A stretch of 64,000 nucleotides of DNA from Rhizobium sp. NXC14 (GTDB lineage: Bacteria > Pseudomonadota > Alphaproteobacteria > Rhizobiales > Rhizobiaceae): assembly GCF_002117485.1 (NCBI RefSeq), contig NZ_CP021030.1, positions 3,475,001 to 3,539,000 on the forward strand, written 5' to 3'. The translations under genes and the position numbers were made by a program. The notes under the pieces are model-generated. The model searched no databases and was not told the origin of the DNA. It worked only from the letters and a program-made list of their open reading frames with translations. Below are positions 7,053-15,014 of the stretch, piece by piece. How positions within the stretch are numbered: the stretch's first letter is position 1; the number at the start of each line of letters is the position of its first letter.

Positions 7053-8165
7053 ATGGCCCTGCCTCAAGCCATGACGGAGCGAAGGCGACCATTCCAGATG
7101 GAAGAGATGCGTGATATCAGCCAGGCAGGCGACCGGACGCGGCTCGCCCTGCTGGCGATCGCCGTGCTCGCCGCCGGCTCGGTCTTCTCGATGCTGTTTT
7201 CGGTGACGACGGGCGCTTCGGATGCATCGATCCTCGACGTGATCCGCAACATGACGGGCACGGAGACGGCGCTCAGCGCCCGTGACCGCATCATCATCTT
7301 CGATATCCGCCTGCCCCGGGCGATCCTCGGCTTCCTGATCGGCGCCTCGCTTGCCGTTTCCGGCACGGTGATGCAGGGCCTGTTCCGCAATCCGTTGGCC
7401 GATCCCGGCCTCGTCGGCGTCTCCTCTGGCGCAAGCTTCGGCGCGGTCGCCATGATCGTGCTCGGCGGCGGCCTCGCAGCCCCGCTCCAGGCATTTTTCG
7501 GCATCTATGCGCTGCCCGCGGCCGCCTTCGGCGGCGGCCTCGCGACGACGCTGCTGCTCTACGGGATTGCGACACGGCATGGCCAGACCTCGGTGGCGAC
7601 GATGCTGCTTGCCGGCATCGCGCTCGGCGCGCTTGCGCTGGCGCTCACCGGCCTCTTGATCTACTTGGCGAACGACCAGCAGCTGCGCGACCTGACCTTC
7701 TGGAGCATGGGCTCGCTTGCCGGCGCCACCTGGACGAAGATCGCCACCGCCGGCCCGATCATTCTCCTGTCCTTCACCGTCCTGCCCTTCCTGGCGCGCG
7801 GCCTCAATGCCATCACGCTCGGCGAGGCAGCCGCCTTTCATATGGGCGTGCCGGTGCAGCGGCTGAAGAATGTCGCGATCGTCGGCGTCGCGGCCGCGAC
7901 CGGCGCTTCCGTGGCCGTCAGCGGCGGAATCGGCTTCGTCGGCATCGTCGTGCCGCATGTCCTGCGCATGGCGATTGGGCCGGATCATCGTTTCTTGCTG
8001 CCCGCCGCAGCCCTTCTCGGCGGTTCGCTGCTGATCTTCGCCGACGTGCTCGCCCGCACCCTGGTCGATCCTGCCGAGCTGCCGATCGGCATCATCACCG
8101 CAGCGGTCGGCGGCCCATTCTTCCTGTGGATCCTGCTGAAGCAGCGTTCGCGCCTTGCCCTCTGA
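7053..8165 (+). CDS. hmuU: Heme ABC transporter permease HmuU
   Basis: The 370-residue polytopic protein is a FecCD-family permease with about ten membrane segments, the first near 28-50. Family features include R-L-P-R-A-I-L-G-F-L-I-G-A-S-L-A-V-S-G near 88 and N-P-L-A-D-P-G-L-V-G-V-S-S-G-A-S-F-G near 113, both typical of heme and siderophore permeases. It forms the membrane channel for heme delivered by HmuT and powered by HmuV. It starts two bases after hmuT. Confidence 0.93.
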   Translation: MALPQAMTERRRPFQMEEMRDISQAGDRTRLALLAIAVLAAGSVFSMLFSVTTGASDASILDVIRNMTGTETALSARDRIIIFDIRLPRAILGFLIGASLAVSGTVMQGLFRNPLADPGLVGVSSGASFGAVAMIVLGGGLAAPLQAFFGIYALPAAAFGGGLATTLLLYGIATRHGQTSVATMLLAGIALGALALALTGLLIYLANDQQLRDLTFWSMGSLAGATWTKIATAGPIILLSFTVLPFLARGLNAITLGEAAAFHMGVPVQRLKNVAIVGVAAATGASVAVSGGIGFVGIVVPHVLRMAIGPDHRFLLPAAALLGGSLLIFADVLARTLVDPAELPIGIITAAVGGPFFLWILLKQRSRLAL

Positions 8166-8188
8166 GCAACCTTGTGAGTGACGTGCAG

Positions 8189-8983
8189 ATGATCGAAGTG
8201 TCCGGCCTCTCCGTGCGCCTTTCCGGCAAATCAATCGTCAGCGACGTCTCCTTCAGCGCAAAGGCCGGTGAACTGACGGCGATCGCCGGACCGAACGGCT
8301 CCGGCAAGACGACAACGATGAAAGCAATCTCCGGCGAGCTTGCCTATGACGGCTCCGTGCGCATCGACGGCGATGAGGTGAAGGGGCTGAAGCCCTGGCA
8401 GCTTGCCGCCATTCGCGGCGTGCTGCCGCAGGCAAGCGCCATCTCCTTTCCCTTCACTGTGCGCGAGATCGTCCGCATGGGCCTGACCGCGGGCCTGAAC
8501 CCGCACCCCGACAAATCAGATCAGACGACGGCGGCCGCCCTCGCCTCGGTCGATCTGACCGGTTTCGAAGGCCGCTTCTACCAGGAACTCTCCGGCGGCG
8601 AGCAGCAGCGCGTGCAGCTTGCCCGCGTGCTCTGCCAGATCTCGGAACCCATCATTGATGGCAAGCCCTGTTGGCTGCTGCTTGACGAGCCGGTCTCGAG
8701 CCTCGACATCAGCCATCAGCTGACCATCATGTCCCTCGCCCGCACGTTGTGCGAGCGCGGCGGCGGCGTCATCGCCGTCATGCACGACCTCAACCTGACA
8801 GCACTTTTTGCCGATCGCATCGTGCTGATGAAATCCGGCCGGCTCGCCGCCGCCGGTAGAGTTAAAGAGGTGCTGACCGACGAGACGATGCTTTCGGTAT
8901 TTGGCTGCGCGCTGCGGATCAATCAGATCCCGGCTGATGGCACGCCTTTCGTGCTCGCCCACAGCGCCCTCTCCCATGCCTGA
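8189..8983 (+). CDS. hmuV: Heme ABC transporter ATP-binding protein HmuV
   Basis: The 264-residue ATPase energises heme import. It has a Walker A (G-P-N-G-S-G-K-T, residues 34-41), the ABC signature L-S-G-G-E-Q-Q-R, a Walker B ending in L-L-L-D-E-P and an H-loop in V-M-H-D-L-N-L-T. The ATG at 8189 is chosen. A GTG at 8174 is an in-frame alternative, and neither has a strong ribosome-binding site. It is the last gene of the hmu operon. The gap of about 150 bp after it holds an EcfG promoter for the next gene, and no clear terminator is visible. Confidence 0.92.
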   Translation: MIEVSGLSVRLSGKSIVSDVSFSAKAGELTAIAGPNGSGKTTTMKAISGELAYDGSVRIDGDEVKGLKPWQLAAIRGVLPQASAISFPFTVREIVRMGLTAGLNPHPDKSDQTTAAALASVDLTGFEGRFYQELSGGEQQRVQLARVLCQISEPIIDGKPCWLLLDEPVSSLDISHQLTIMSLARTLCERGGGVIAVMHDLNLTALFADRIVLMKSGRLAAAGRVKEVLTDETMLSVFGCALRINQIPADGTPFVLAHSALSHA

Positions 8984-8995
8984 GCCTGCGCGGGC

Positions 8996-9020
8996 GGAAC
9001 TTTTGCCCCTTCAACACGTT
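8996..9020 (+). promoter_or_regulatory. EcfG-type promoter upstream of the YqjD-like gene
   Basis: GGAAC (8996-9000), 16-bp spacer and CGTT (9017-9020) match the alphaproteobacterial general-stress sigma factor promoter exactly. It points at the DUF883-type gene starting at 9131, and ecfG itself is 1.2 kb away. Confidence 0.75.
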
Positions 9021-9130
9021 GTCGGCAATGATCTGGGTCAATGCCGGGCGACATCATTCATGCAACGGACGGTGGTGACCCTCGTGCGAAACAGGCGGGC
9101 CCGCGCGCGCCCCAGCCAATGGAGACAGCC

Positions 9131-9475
9131 ATGAGCTATTCTATCTTCCAGTCCGGCCGCAGCCGCCGCAACGGCACCTTCCACCATCTTGAATCCGGGA
9201 TCGAAGAACAGATCGAGGCATTGCGCGACGAGCTCGCCGAACTGACGCGCCTCGTCGGCAAGAACTCGCGCCACCAGAGCGAGAAGATTCGCAGCCAGGC
9301 TAGCGCCGGCTTTGAGGAACTGCTCGGCCGCAGCGAGGAACTGCTGCGCGAGCTGCAGCACGGTTATGAGCGCGGCGCAACCGAAATGCGCGAGACGGTG
9401 CGCAATCATCCGCTGGCAACCATCGGCGCCGCTGCCGCTTTGGGCTTGGCCATCGCCTTCCTCGCCCGTCGCTGA
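9131..9475 (+). CDS. YqjD/ElaB-like (DUF883-type) membrane-anchored protein
   Basis: The 114-residue protein has a charged N-terminus, a long amphipathic coiled-coil-like helix (about 25-85) and a C-terminal membrane anchor near 95-111 (H-P-L-A-T-I-G-A-A-A-A-L-G-L-A-I-A-F-L-A-R-R). That is the architecture of YqjD/ElaB proteins, which in E. coli tether ribosomes to the inner membrane in stationary phase. GGAG six bases before the ATG fixes the start. A canonical EcfG promoter lies about 110 bp upstream, so stress induction is likely. The next gene, YqjE-like, starts 9 bp later. Confidence 0.8.
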   Translation: MSYSIFQSGRSRRNGTFHHLESGIEEQIEALRDELAELTRLVGKNSRHQSEKIRSQASAGFEELLGRSEELLRELQHGYERGATEMRETVRNHPLATIGAAAALGLAIAFLARR

Positions 9476-9484
9476 GGAAGCTCG

Positions 9485-9883
9485 ATGCTCTCGATCCTCA
9501 GTCTGCTCACGGGCGCGAGCGTGCATCGGACCGTTGCGCGCGTCAAACGTAACAGCATCTTCGTCGCGCTTGCCGCGCTGTTCCTCCTTACAGCCTATGC
9601 GCTGGCGGTGGCCGCTGGCGCCATTTGGCTCGCTGGCATCTACGGTCCCCTCGCCGCCGTCCTCTTCCTGGCCTTCGGCGCGCTGCTGATCGCAGTCATC
9701 ATGCTGGTGGTGATGTCGATCATCAACGCCCGCGAGGCACGTCGAGCCCGCGATCGCCGAGCGGCGCTGGAATCTCTGGCGACGGTAGGCATCGGCCTCG
9801 TCCGCGCCCAGCCGCTGCTCACTGCCGGCGTCCTGGCGGCCATCGTCGCGGCCAATCTGATCGGCTCGAAGCGGGAGGATTAG
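9485..9883 (+). CDS. YqjE-like small membrane protein
   Basis: The 132-residue protein has two strong adjacent membrane segments (about 25-50 and 54-80), a basic loop rich in Arg and Ala (82-95), and a third hydrophobic stretch near 105-125. The layout resembles phage-holin-superfamily/YqjE proteins, often encoded next to YqjD-like genes. GAGGA precedes the ATG. It is cotranscribed with the upstream gene and so probably belongs to the EcfG regulon. Function is unknown. Confidence 0.7.
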   Translation: MLSILSLLTGASVHRTVARVKRNSIFVALAALFLLTAYALAVAAGAIWLAGIYGPLAAVLFLAFGALLIAVIMLVVMSIINAREARRARDRRAALESLATVGIGLVRAQPLLTAGVLAAIVAANLIGSKRED

Positions 9884-9987
9884 GGGAGCCACTCGCTCGC
9901 CCACAAGAAGAGAGGTAGGAAGGTGTGCTATCCCTTTCTACACGCAAGCAGAAGATTGGGACAGGACTCCCACTCCACTCTCCCTCA

Positions 9988-10108
9988 CCTGTGCTCGTCA
10001 CAGGAATCCAGCCACGGCGCGTCTGCGCCGTGAATGAAAAAGCTTCAAAGGTTAGAGTCGTTCGCGGCCAACGGCTTGGGCGCGCTGGATTCCTGTGACA
10101 GGCACAGG
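9988..10108 (-). repeat. 121-bp RIME-like palindromic repeat, copy 2
   Basis: This has the same length and terminal inverted repeats (9988-10012 and 10084-10108) as the element at 1490-1610, but reversed. CACGGCGCGTC and GTGAATGA here match the reverse complement of copy 1, and the inner right arm ends in CTTGGGCGC. It occupies most of the gap between the convergent YqjE-like and ecfG genes. The middle 30 bp have diverged more than the arms. Confidence 0.8.
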
Positions 10109-10230
10109 AATGAGGGAGGAGAGGTAGTGCCTCGAATAACAACCACCGTGCAGCGTCCTCCCCGTGCAACGAAGCAAAACGCCGGCGCGCCCAAGAAGCA
10201 GCCGGCGTCCTTTTCAAGCAGAGTCGCTTT

Positions 10231-10788
10231 TCAGAACGCAAAAGCCTTCGATGTTAGAGGCGCCGAAGTGGCGTCGGGGCCGAAATCGGCCTCGCCTGAA
10301 ATCTGCAGCAGTTCCTGCAGGCGCTGCCGCGCGCGGTTGACGCGGCTCTTGATGGTGCCGACGGCGCAGCCGCAGATTTCGGCGGCTTCCTCGTAAGAAA
10401 AGCCCGAAGCACCGACGAGGATGATCGCTTCGCGCTGGTCCGGCGGCAACTGGTCGAGCGCCTTCTTGAAGTCCTGCAGGTCGAGCGCGCCATATTGCGA
10501 GGGATGCATCGCCATCGATTCCGTGAACAGCCCGTCGCTGTCCTGCACCTCGCGGCCACTCTTGCGCATCTGGCTGTACAACTCGTTGCGCAGGATCGTG
10601 AAGAGCCAGGCCTTCATATTGGTGCCCATCTCGAAATGATCCTGCTTGGCCCAGGCTTTCATGATGGTGTCTTGAACGAGATCATCGGCGCGATCGTGCC
10701 GTCCGATCAGCGAAATGGCAAAAGCGCGAAGGCTAGGGAGGGCCGCCAGCAATTCCCGCTTGAAGCTGGGTTGCAGTTTCTCTTCCAT
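10231..10788 (-). CDS. ecfG: General stress ECF sigma factor EcfG
   Basis: The 185-residue sigma factor directs RNA polymerase to GGAAC-N16/17-CGTT promoters under general stress. The sigma region 2 domain (about 15-85, with D-D-L-V-Q-D-T-I-M-K-A-W) and the region 4 helix-turn-helix (about 110-165, with L-P-P-D-Q-R-E-A-I-I-L-V and G-T-I-K-S-R-V-N-R-A-R) are both present, separated by the short linker normal for EcfG. It is directly downstream of nepR (9-bp gap) and opposite phyR, the standard alphaproteobacterial arrangement. NepR holds it inactive until PhyR is phosphorylated. Confidence 0.95.
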   Translation of the reverse strand: MEEKLQPSFKRELLAALPSLRAFAISLIGRHDRADDLVQDTIMKAWAKQDHFEMGTNMKAWLFTILRNELYSQMRKSGREVQDSDGLFTESMAMHPSQYGALDLQDFKKALDQLPPDQREAIILVGASGFSYEEAAEICGCAVGTIKSRVNRARQRLQELLQISGEADFGPDATSAPLTSKAFAF

Positions 10789-10797
10789 GCGACGATC

Positions 10798-11004
10798 CTA
10801 TTCGGCCATCTTGGCAGAAGCCATCATTTCAGCATGGTCGAGCTTTTCGAGAAGATCGAGAAAACGATCGGGGATCGCCTCTTCTTGTGCCGCGGCATAG
10901 AGCGACCGCAGCTTGACGCCGATCTGGTTGTTCGGGTCCAGAATATCGCTTGCCCGCAGCTCCAGCTTCCGCTGATCCGCCGCCTCTTTATTGCGTGTAG
11001 TCAT
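10798..11004 (-). CDS. nepR: Anti-sigma factor NepR
   Basis: This 68-residue protein is the anti-sigma factor that sequesters EcfG and is itself sequestered by phosphorylated PhyR. The conserved core is I-G-V-K-L-R-S-L-Y-A-A-A, then P-D-R-F-L-D-L-L-E-K-L-D. The flanking N- and C-terminal parts are variable, as usual. I use the ATG at 11002-11004; a TTG one codon upstream is less likely. It is the first gene of the nepR-ecfG operon. Confidence 0.93.
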   Translation of the reverse strand: MTTRNKEAADQRKLELRASDILDPNNQIGVKLRSLYAAAQEEAIPDRFLDLLEKLDHAEMMASAKMAE

Positions 11005-11151
11005 CAACTCGTCTTCTCACCGTTATCTGTTACAAAGGCGTGCAATCAAGAGATCAACCACCGACACCGACCGTTCCACTATCGATATCGCTGATATTTG
11101 CCGCGGCATGGATCAAAATGCTACGCTCGCCCTTTCTTTGTCGGGTGGAAT

Positions 11152-11176
11152 AATGCGGCGCGACAAAAAAAGTTCC
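11152..11176 (-). promoter_or_regulatory. Possible EcfG-type promoter for nepR-ecfG
   Basis: Read leftward, GGAAC (11176-11172), a 16-bp spacer and CATT (11155-11152) match the EcfG consensus with one mismatch in the -10 element. It lies about 150 bp upstream of nepR and would provide autoregulation of the sigma factor. Confidence 0.45.
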
Positions 11177-11185
11177 TACCGTTCC

Positions 11186-11210
11186 GGAACTTTTTTACCA
11201 AGGCAGCGTT
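11186..11210 (+). promoter_or_regulatory. EcfG-type promoter for phyR
   Basis: GGAAC (11186-11190), 16 bp, CGTT (11207-11210) is an exact EcfG promoter about 45 bp before the phyR start. Its -35 element lies in the palindrome GTTCCGGAAC. Confidence 0.8.
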
Positions 11211-11255
11211 AACTGGCCATTGAACCCACGACCGGCCTGCATACGGGAGCCTTTA

Positions 11256-12050
11256 ATGACACTTTCCACTCGAATTGCGCCGCACCTTCCTTATCTGCGT
11301 CGCTATTCCCGCGCCCTTACCGGCACCCAGACTTCAGGCGACGCTTACGTCGCTGCCGTTCTTGAAGCCATTATAGCCGATTTGTCGATTTTCCCGGATA
11401 CGGCCAATGACCGGGTCGCGCTTTACAAACTGTTCACGCAACTATTTGGTTCCACTGCGGTGCAGATTCCGGAGCCGACTTCCCCTTATGCATGGGAACA
11501 GCGCGCCACACTCAATCTGTCCAAGGTTTCCCCCGGCGCCCGCCAGGCTTTCCTGCTCGCGTCGGTGGAGAATTTCCGCGTTGCAGAAATCGCGGAAATT
11601 CTCGAACTCGATGAACAGGATGTCATGCAGTTGCTCGACAAGGCCTCGCAGGAAATCTCCCGTCAGGTCGCAACCGACATCATGATTATCGAGGATGAAC
11701 CGCTGATCGCCATGGATATCGAGCAGATGGTCGAGAGCCTCGGCCATCGCGTCACCGGCATTGCCCGCACGCACGCCGAAGCCGTCGCGCTCTACAACAA
11801 GACGAAACCGAGCATGGTGCTCGCCGACATCCAGCTTGCCGACGGCAGTTCCGGCATAGACGCGGTCAACGACATCCTCAAGACGTCGAGCGTGCCGGTG
11901 ATCTTCATCACCGCATTCCCGGAACGGCTTTTGACGGGCGAACGCCCCGAACCCACTTTCCTCGTCACCAAACCGTTCAATCCCGACATGGTCAAGGCAC
12001 TGATCAGTCAAGCTCTTTTCTTCAATGAATCGACCAAGGTAGCCGCCTGA
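11256..12050 (+). CDS. phyR: General stress response regulator PhyR
   Basis: The 264-residue protein is the anti-anti-sigma factor of the general stress response. Residues 1-135 form a sigma-factor-like (EcfG mimic) domain including A-F-L-L-A-S-V-E-N-F-R-V-A-E-I-A-E-I-L. Residues 140-255 form a receiver with acidic pocket E146/D147, phosphorylation site Asp191 and Lys239. On phosphorylation the mimic domain binds NepR and frees EcfG. The ATG at 11256 with GGGAG upstream is preferred over a TTG 36 bp earlier. An exact EcfG promoter precedes it. Confidence 0.96.
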   Translation: MTLSTRIAPHLPYLRRYSRALTGTQTSGDAYVAAVLEAIIADLSIFPDTANDRVALYKLFTQLFGSTAVQIPEPTSPYAWEQRATLNLSKVSPGARQAFLLASVENFRVAEIAEILELDEQDVMQLLDKASQEISRQVATDIMIIEDEPLIAMDIEQMVESLGHRVTGIARTHAEAVALYNKTKPSMVLADIQLADGSSGIDAVNDILKTSSVPVIFITAFPERLLTGERPEPTFLVTKPFNPDMVKALISQALFFNESTKVAA

Positions 12051-12070
12051 GACGCAATTTTCCGGTTCTC

Positions 12071-12096
12071 GGAACCAAACCGCCGAGACAGGCGTT
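12071..12096 (+). promoter_or_regulatory. EcfG-type promoter for the HWE-type kinase
   Basis: GGAAC (12071-12075), a 17-bp spacer and CGTT (12093-12096) lie in the gap between phyR and the kinase gene. They match the EcfG consensus exactly, so the kinase can be induced separately from phyR. Confidence 0.7.
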
Positions 12097-12191
12097 CCGG
12101 TGCTACCGGGCGCCCCGATGGCTTTAACTGTTTTTGCAGCGCTTTATTCTAGAGTTGGCAGGCGGTTTCGGGCGGGGCGTTCCGTTCAGCG

Positions 12192-13238
12192 ATGCTCCGA
12201 GATGTCACAGGGAAAGGCGGCCGAGTGAATACGACTGAACCATTGTCGGGCACGCCTTTCACCTTCGAAGGCAAAGCCGCAATGATGGAGCGGGCGCTCG
12301 GCAGCGCCGGGATTTCGATCCTCTGCCAGGACGCCCGGCTTTCAATCTTCTACGCCGAAAATCTGCCGCCGCATTTCGCAGCGCTTTTTATGCCCGGCGG
12401 CAGTGATTCCGCCCTTTTCGGTGATGTCCATGGACAATATCTGACGGCGCTGAAGCGCAAGGTGCTGGAGACTGGCATTCCCAACAATGCCGAGGTCGAA
12501 ATCGATGTCGACGGCGAACTGCGTACCTACGAATTGAAGATCCAACGCACTGGCGACCGCGGCACGCTTGGACTTCTGTCCGTGATGACGGAGGTCACTG
12601 AAAGCCGGCATCGCGAAAAAGTGCTGAAATCGCTGCTGCGTGAGCTCTCGCACCGCTCGAAGAACCTTCTCGCTATCATTCAGGGCATTGCGACTCAAAC
12701 AGCGCGCAACACGCTCTCCCTCGACAGCTTCCTCCTCAAGTTCCGCGGCAGGCTGCAATCGCTTTCGAATTCCCAGGACCTCGTCACGGATTCGAGCTGG
12801 CGGGGCGCCTATCTTTTCGAACTCGCTGAAAAACAGTTCGCTCCCTACTGGCCGGAGACATCAGGCTCCATGCCGATCTACGGCATCAATGCCCATCTGA
12901 CGCCGAATGCCGCCGTGCATCTCGGCCTCGCCCTCCACGAGCTCATTGTCAACTCCGCTTCCTACGGGGCAATATCAGGCGGCGCCGCCTCAATAACGTT
13001 GAACTGCCGTGAAGCGATGATCAACGACAGGAAGGCGATCGAGATCGCCTGGGCCGAAGTGCTGCAGGATCAGTCTGAAGTCCATGAATTCAGCGATAAC
13101 AGCTTCGGCCGCACCGTGCTGGAGCGTGTCGTGCCCTCGTCGGTCAACGGCAAGGCTGAATTGAACCTCGTGCCCGGCCGCATCGAATATCGGCTGACTA
13201 TTCCGGAAACCGAATTCGAGATCTTCAAGCGAGTGTGA
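12192..13238 (+). CDS. HWE/HisKA_2-type sensor histidine kinase, probable PhyR kinase
   Basis: The 348-residue soluble kinase probably feeds phosphate to PhyR. Residues 25-140 look like a PAS-type sensor domain. The H-box is E-L-S-H-R-S-K-N-L-L with His154, typical of HWE/HisKA_2 kinases. The ATPase domain follows, with N-box H-E-L-I-V-N-S-A-S-Y-G-A and a late G-R-T-V-L-E-R-V-V. No membrane segment is seen, so it senses a cytosolic cue. Start choice is uncertain: ATG 12192 or GTG 12225. Its place next to phyR and behind an EcfG promoter supports a PhyK-like role, which is inference. Confidence 0.88.
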   Translation: MLRDVTGKGGRVNTTEPLSGTPFTFEGKAAMMERALGSAGISILCQDARLSIFYAENLPPHFAALFMPGGSDSALFGDVHGQYLTALKRKVLETGIPNNAEVEIDVDGELRTYELKIQRTGDRGTLGLLSVMTEVTESRHREKVLKSLLRELSHRSKNLLAIIQGIATQTARNTLSLDSFLLKFRGRLQSLSNSQDLVTDSSWRGAYLFELAEKQFAPYWPETSGSMPIYGINAHLTPNAAVHLGLALHELIVNSASYGAISGGAASITLNCREAMINDRKAIEIAWAEVLQDQSEVHEFSDNSFGRTVLERVVPSSVNGKAELNLVPGRIEYRLTIPETEFEIFKRV

Positions 13239-13259
13239 AGCGCGACACCACAACGAAAA

Positions 13260-13290
13260 ACAGCCGGTGCGAGGGCGGCGCACCGGCTGT
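13260..13290 (+). terminator. Stem-loop after the kinase gene
   Basis: An 11-bp perfect stem, ACAGCCGGTGC/GCACCGGCTGT, with a 9-base loop lies 22 bp after the kinase stop. It is followed by TCTTC rather than a long T run, so it is a plausible but not ideal intrinsic terminator. Confidence 0.6.
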
Positions 13291-13637
13291 CTTCACTCAC
13301 CGGGAGGGGACCGTGAGTACGTCCGGATGGTGGGTTGGGGGCGCGCATGTTGGGTCGATGCGATCACCATCCGGATACCGCAATAACGGCGAAGTTTAAG
13401 TTTGGTTCCCTGCCATTCGAAAAAAATCGTGTTTTTTTAATCTTTTTTCCGATGCCCTTCCCTCGCCGCACGCTCAGATAAATCATTGGTCCAGACTGAA
13501 GAAATTGATCTTTAAAAAACAGTTATTTACCGGCACCTCTTCCATGAGGATCCGTCAAAATTTTACCGTTTGATAAATTTTTAAACCTGGGTTACGCTTT
13601 CCCTCACAGGCCGTTTACAAATAATGAGGGAACTTCA
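13291..13637. other. Intergenic region upstream of preT
   Basis: No gene is seen in this stretch. It holds a widely spaced inverted repeat, TCCGGATGGTG (13322-13332) and CACCATCCGGA (13365-13375), then AT-rich DNA (13400-13600) that probably contains the preT promoter. A hairpin at 13599-13632 covers the preT ribosome-binding site. Confidence 0.5.
13599..13632 (+). promoter_or_regulatory. Hairpin enclosing the preT ribosome-binding site
   Basis: TTCCCTCA (13599-13606) and TGAGGGAA (13625-13632) form a perfect 8-bp inverted repeat with an 18-base loop. The right arm contains the GAGGGA ribosome-binding site of preT, so folding would hide it. Translational control is inferred. Confidence 0.4.
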
Positions 13638-14999
13638 ATGGAACGACTGGAAACTGGGATTCATGCCGGCCGGCTTTCGCCCGCCGAGTATGAGGCTAAT
13701 TTTTCCGATCTGCATCCGCGCCTTGACAATCACGAGGCGCTGGTCGCCGCCGACCGCTGTTATTTCTGTTATGACGCGCCGTGCATGACGGCCTGTCCCA
13801 CCTCGATCGACATTCCGCTTTTCATCCGCCAGATTTCGACCGGCAATACGCTGGGTTCGGCCAAGACGATCTTCGACCAGAACATCCTCGGCGGCATGTG
13901 CGCCCGCGTCTGTCCCACCGAAGAGCTCTGCGAACAGGCCTGCGTGCGTAACACGGCCGAGGAACGGCCAGTCGAGATCGGCCGCCTGCAGCGTTATGCG
14001 ACCGATGCCGCCATGCAGGTCGGCAAACAGTTCTATGTCAGGGCCGAAGCGACAGGAAAGAAGATCGCCGTCGTCGGCGCCGGCCCAGCAGGTCTTGCCG
14101 CCGCCCATCGTCTCGCCGTGAAGGGTCATTCCGTCACGATTTACGACGGCAGGGAAAAATCCGGCGGCCTCAATGAATACGGAATTGCCACCTATAAGAC
14201 GGTCAACGATTTCGCCCAGCAGGAAGTTGATTACATCATCTCGGTCGGCGGCATCGACGTCCGCCACGGCGCCCTCCTTGGCCGCGATTTTTCGCTCTCC
14301 GATCTGCAGTCGCAATATGACGCCGTCTTTCTGGGCATAGGTCTTGCCGGCGTCAATGCGCTGCGTATCGAGGGCGAAAACCTAGCCGGCGTCGAGGACG
14401 CCGTGGATTTCATCGCAGCGCTCCGCCAGGCTGAAGACAAAAGCGAAATCCCGATCGGCCGTCGGGTCGTCGTGCTCGGCGGCGGTATGACGGCGATCGA
14501 CGCTGCCGTGCAGGCAAAGCTGCTTGGCGCCGAAGAGGTGACCATCTGTTACCGCCGCGGCAAGGAGCACATGAACGCCTCCGAATACGAGCAGGATCTT
14601 GCCAGCTCGAAGGGCGTCATCATCCGCCACTGGTTGGCGCCGAAATCGATCCTGTCGCAGGACGGCAAAGTTGCCGCGATCGAAGTGGAATACACCAAGA
14701 TCGTCGAGGGCCGCCTCGTCGGCACCGGCGAGACCGGCGTGATTGCCGCCGACCAGATCTTCAAAGCGATTGGCCAGACCTTTGATGCCGGGGACCTTGG
14801 TTCGCTGCGCATGGAGTCCGGCCGCATCGCGGTCGACGTCGAAGGCCGCACCTCGCTCGACGGCGTCTGGGCCGGCGGCGACTGCGTCTTCGGCGGCGAG
14901 GACCTCACGGTTTCCGCCGTCGCCCACGGCCGCGACGCGGCTGAATCCATCCATCGCGCCCTCTCCGCAACAGCCGCTCCGGCTGTCGCGGTTGCTTGA
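13638..14999 (+). CDS. preT: Dihydropyrimidine dehydrogenase subunit PreT
   Basis: The 453-residue protein is the NADH-oxidising subunit that passes electrons to PreA for reduction of uracil or thymine, the first step of reductive pyrimidine breakdown. Cysteines 41, 44, 49, 53 and 88, 92, 98, 102 would ligate two 4Fe-4S clusters. An FAD motif G-A-G-P-A-G-L-A-A-A starts near 147 and an NAD motif V-L-G-G-G-M-T-A-I-D near 280. GAGGG precedes the ATG. preA follows after 15 bp. The dihydropyrimidinase and ureidopropionase-like genes of the same pathway lie 11-15 kb to the right. Confidence 0.94.
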   Translation: MERLETGIHAGRLSPAEYEANFSDLHPRLDNHEALVAADRCYFCYDAPCMTACPTSIDIPLFIRQISTGNTLGSAKTIFDQNILGGMCARVCPTEELCEQACVRNTAEERPVEIGRLQRYATDAAMQVGKQFYVRAEATGKKIAVVGAGPAGLAAAHRLAVKGHSVTIYDGREKSGGLNEYGIATYKTVNDFAQQEVDYIISVGGIDVRHGALLGRDFSLSDLQSQYDAVFLGIGLAGVNALRIEGENLAGVEDAVDFIAALRQAEDKSEIPIGRRVVVLGGGMTAIDAAVQAKLLGAEEVTICYRRGKEHMNASEYEQDLASSKGVIIRHWLAPKSILSQDGKVAAIEVEYTKIVEGRLVGTGETGVIAADQIFKAIGQTFDAGDLGSLRMESGRIAVDVEGRTSLDGVWAGGDCVFGGEDLTVSAVAHGRDAAESIHRALSATAAPAVAVA

Positions 15000-15014
15000 A
15001 GGGGAGAATGAACA

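Noticed and set aside
13486..13500. TTGGTC-CA-GACTGA half-symmetric site upstream of preT
   Set aside because: It is only partly palindromic and differs too much from the RutR consensus to call as an operator, although its position before preTA is suggestive.
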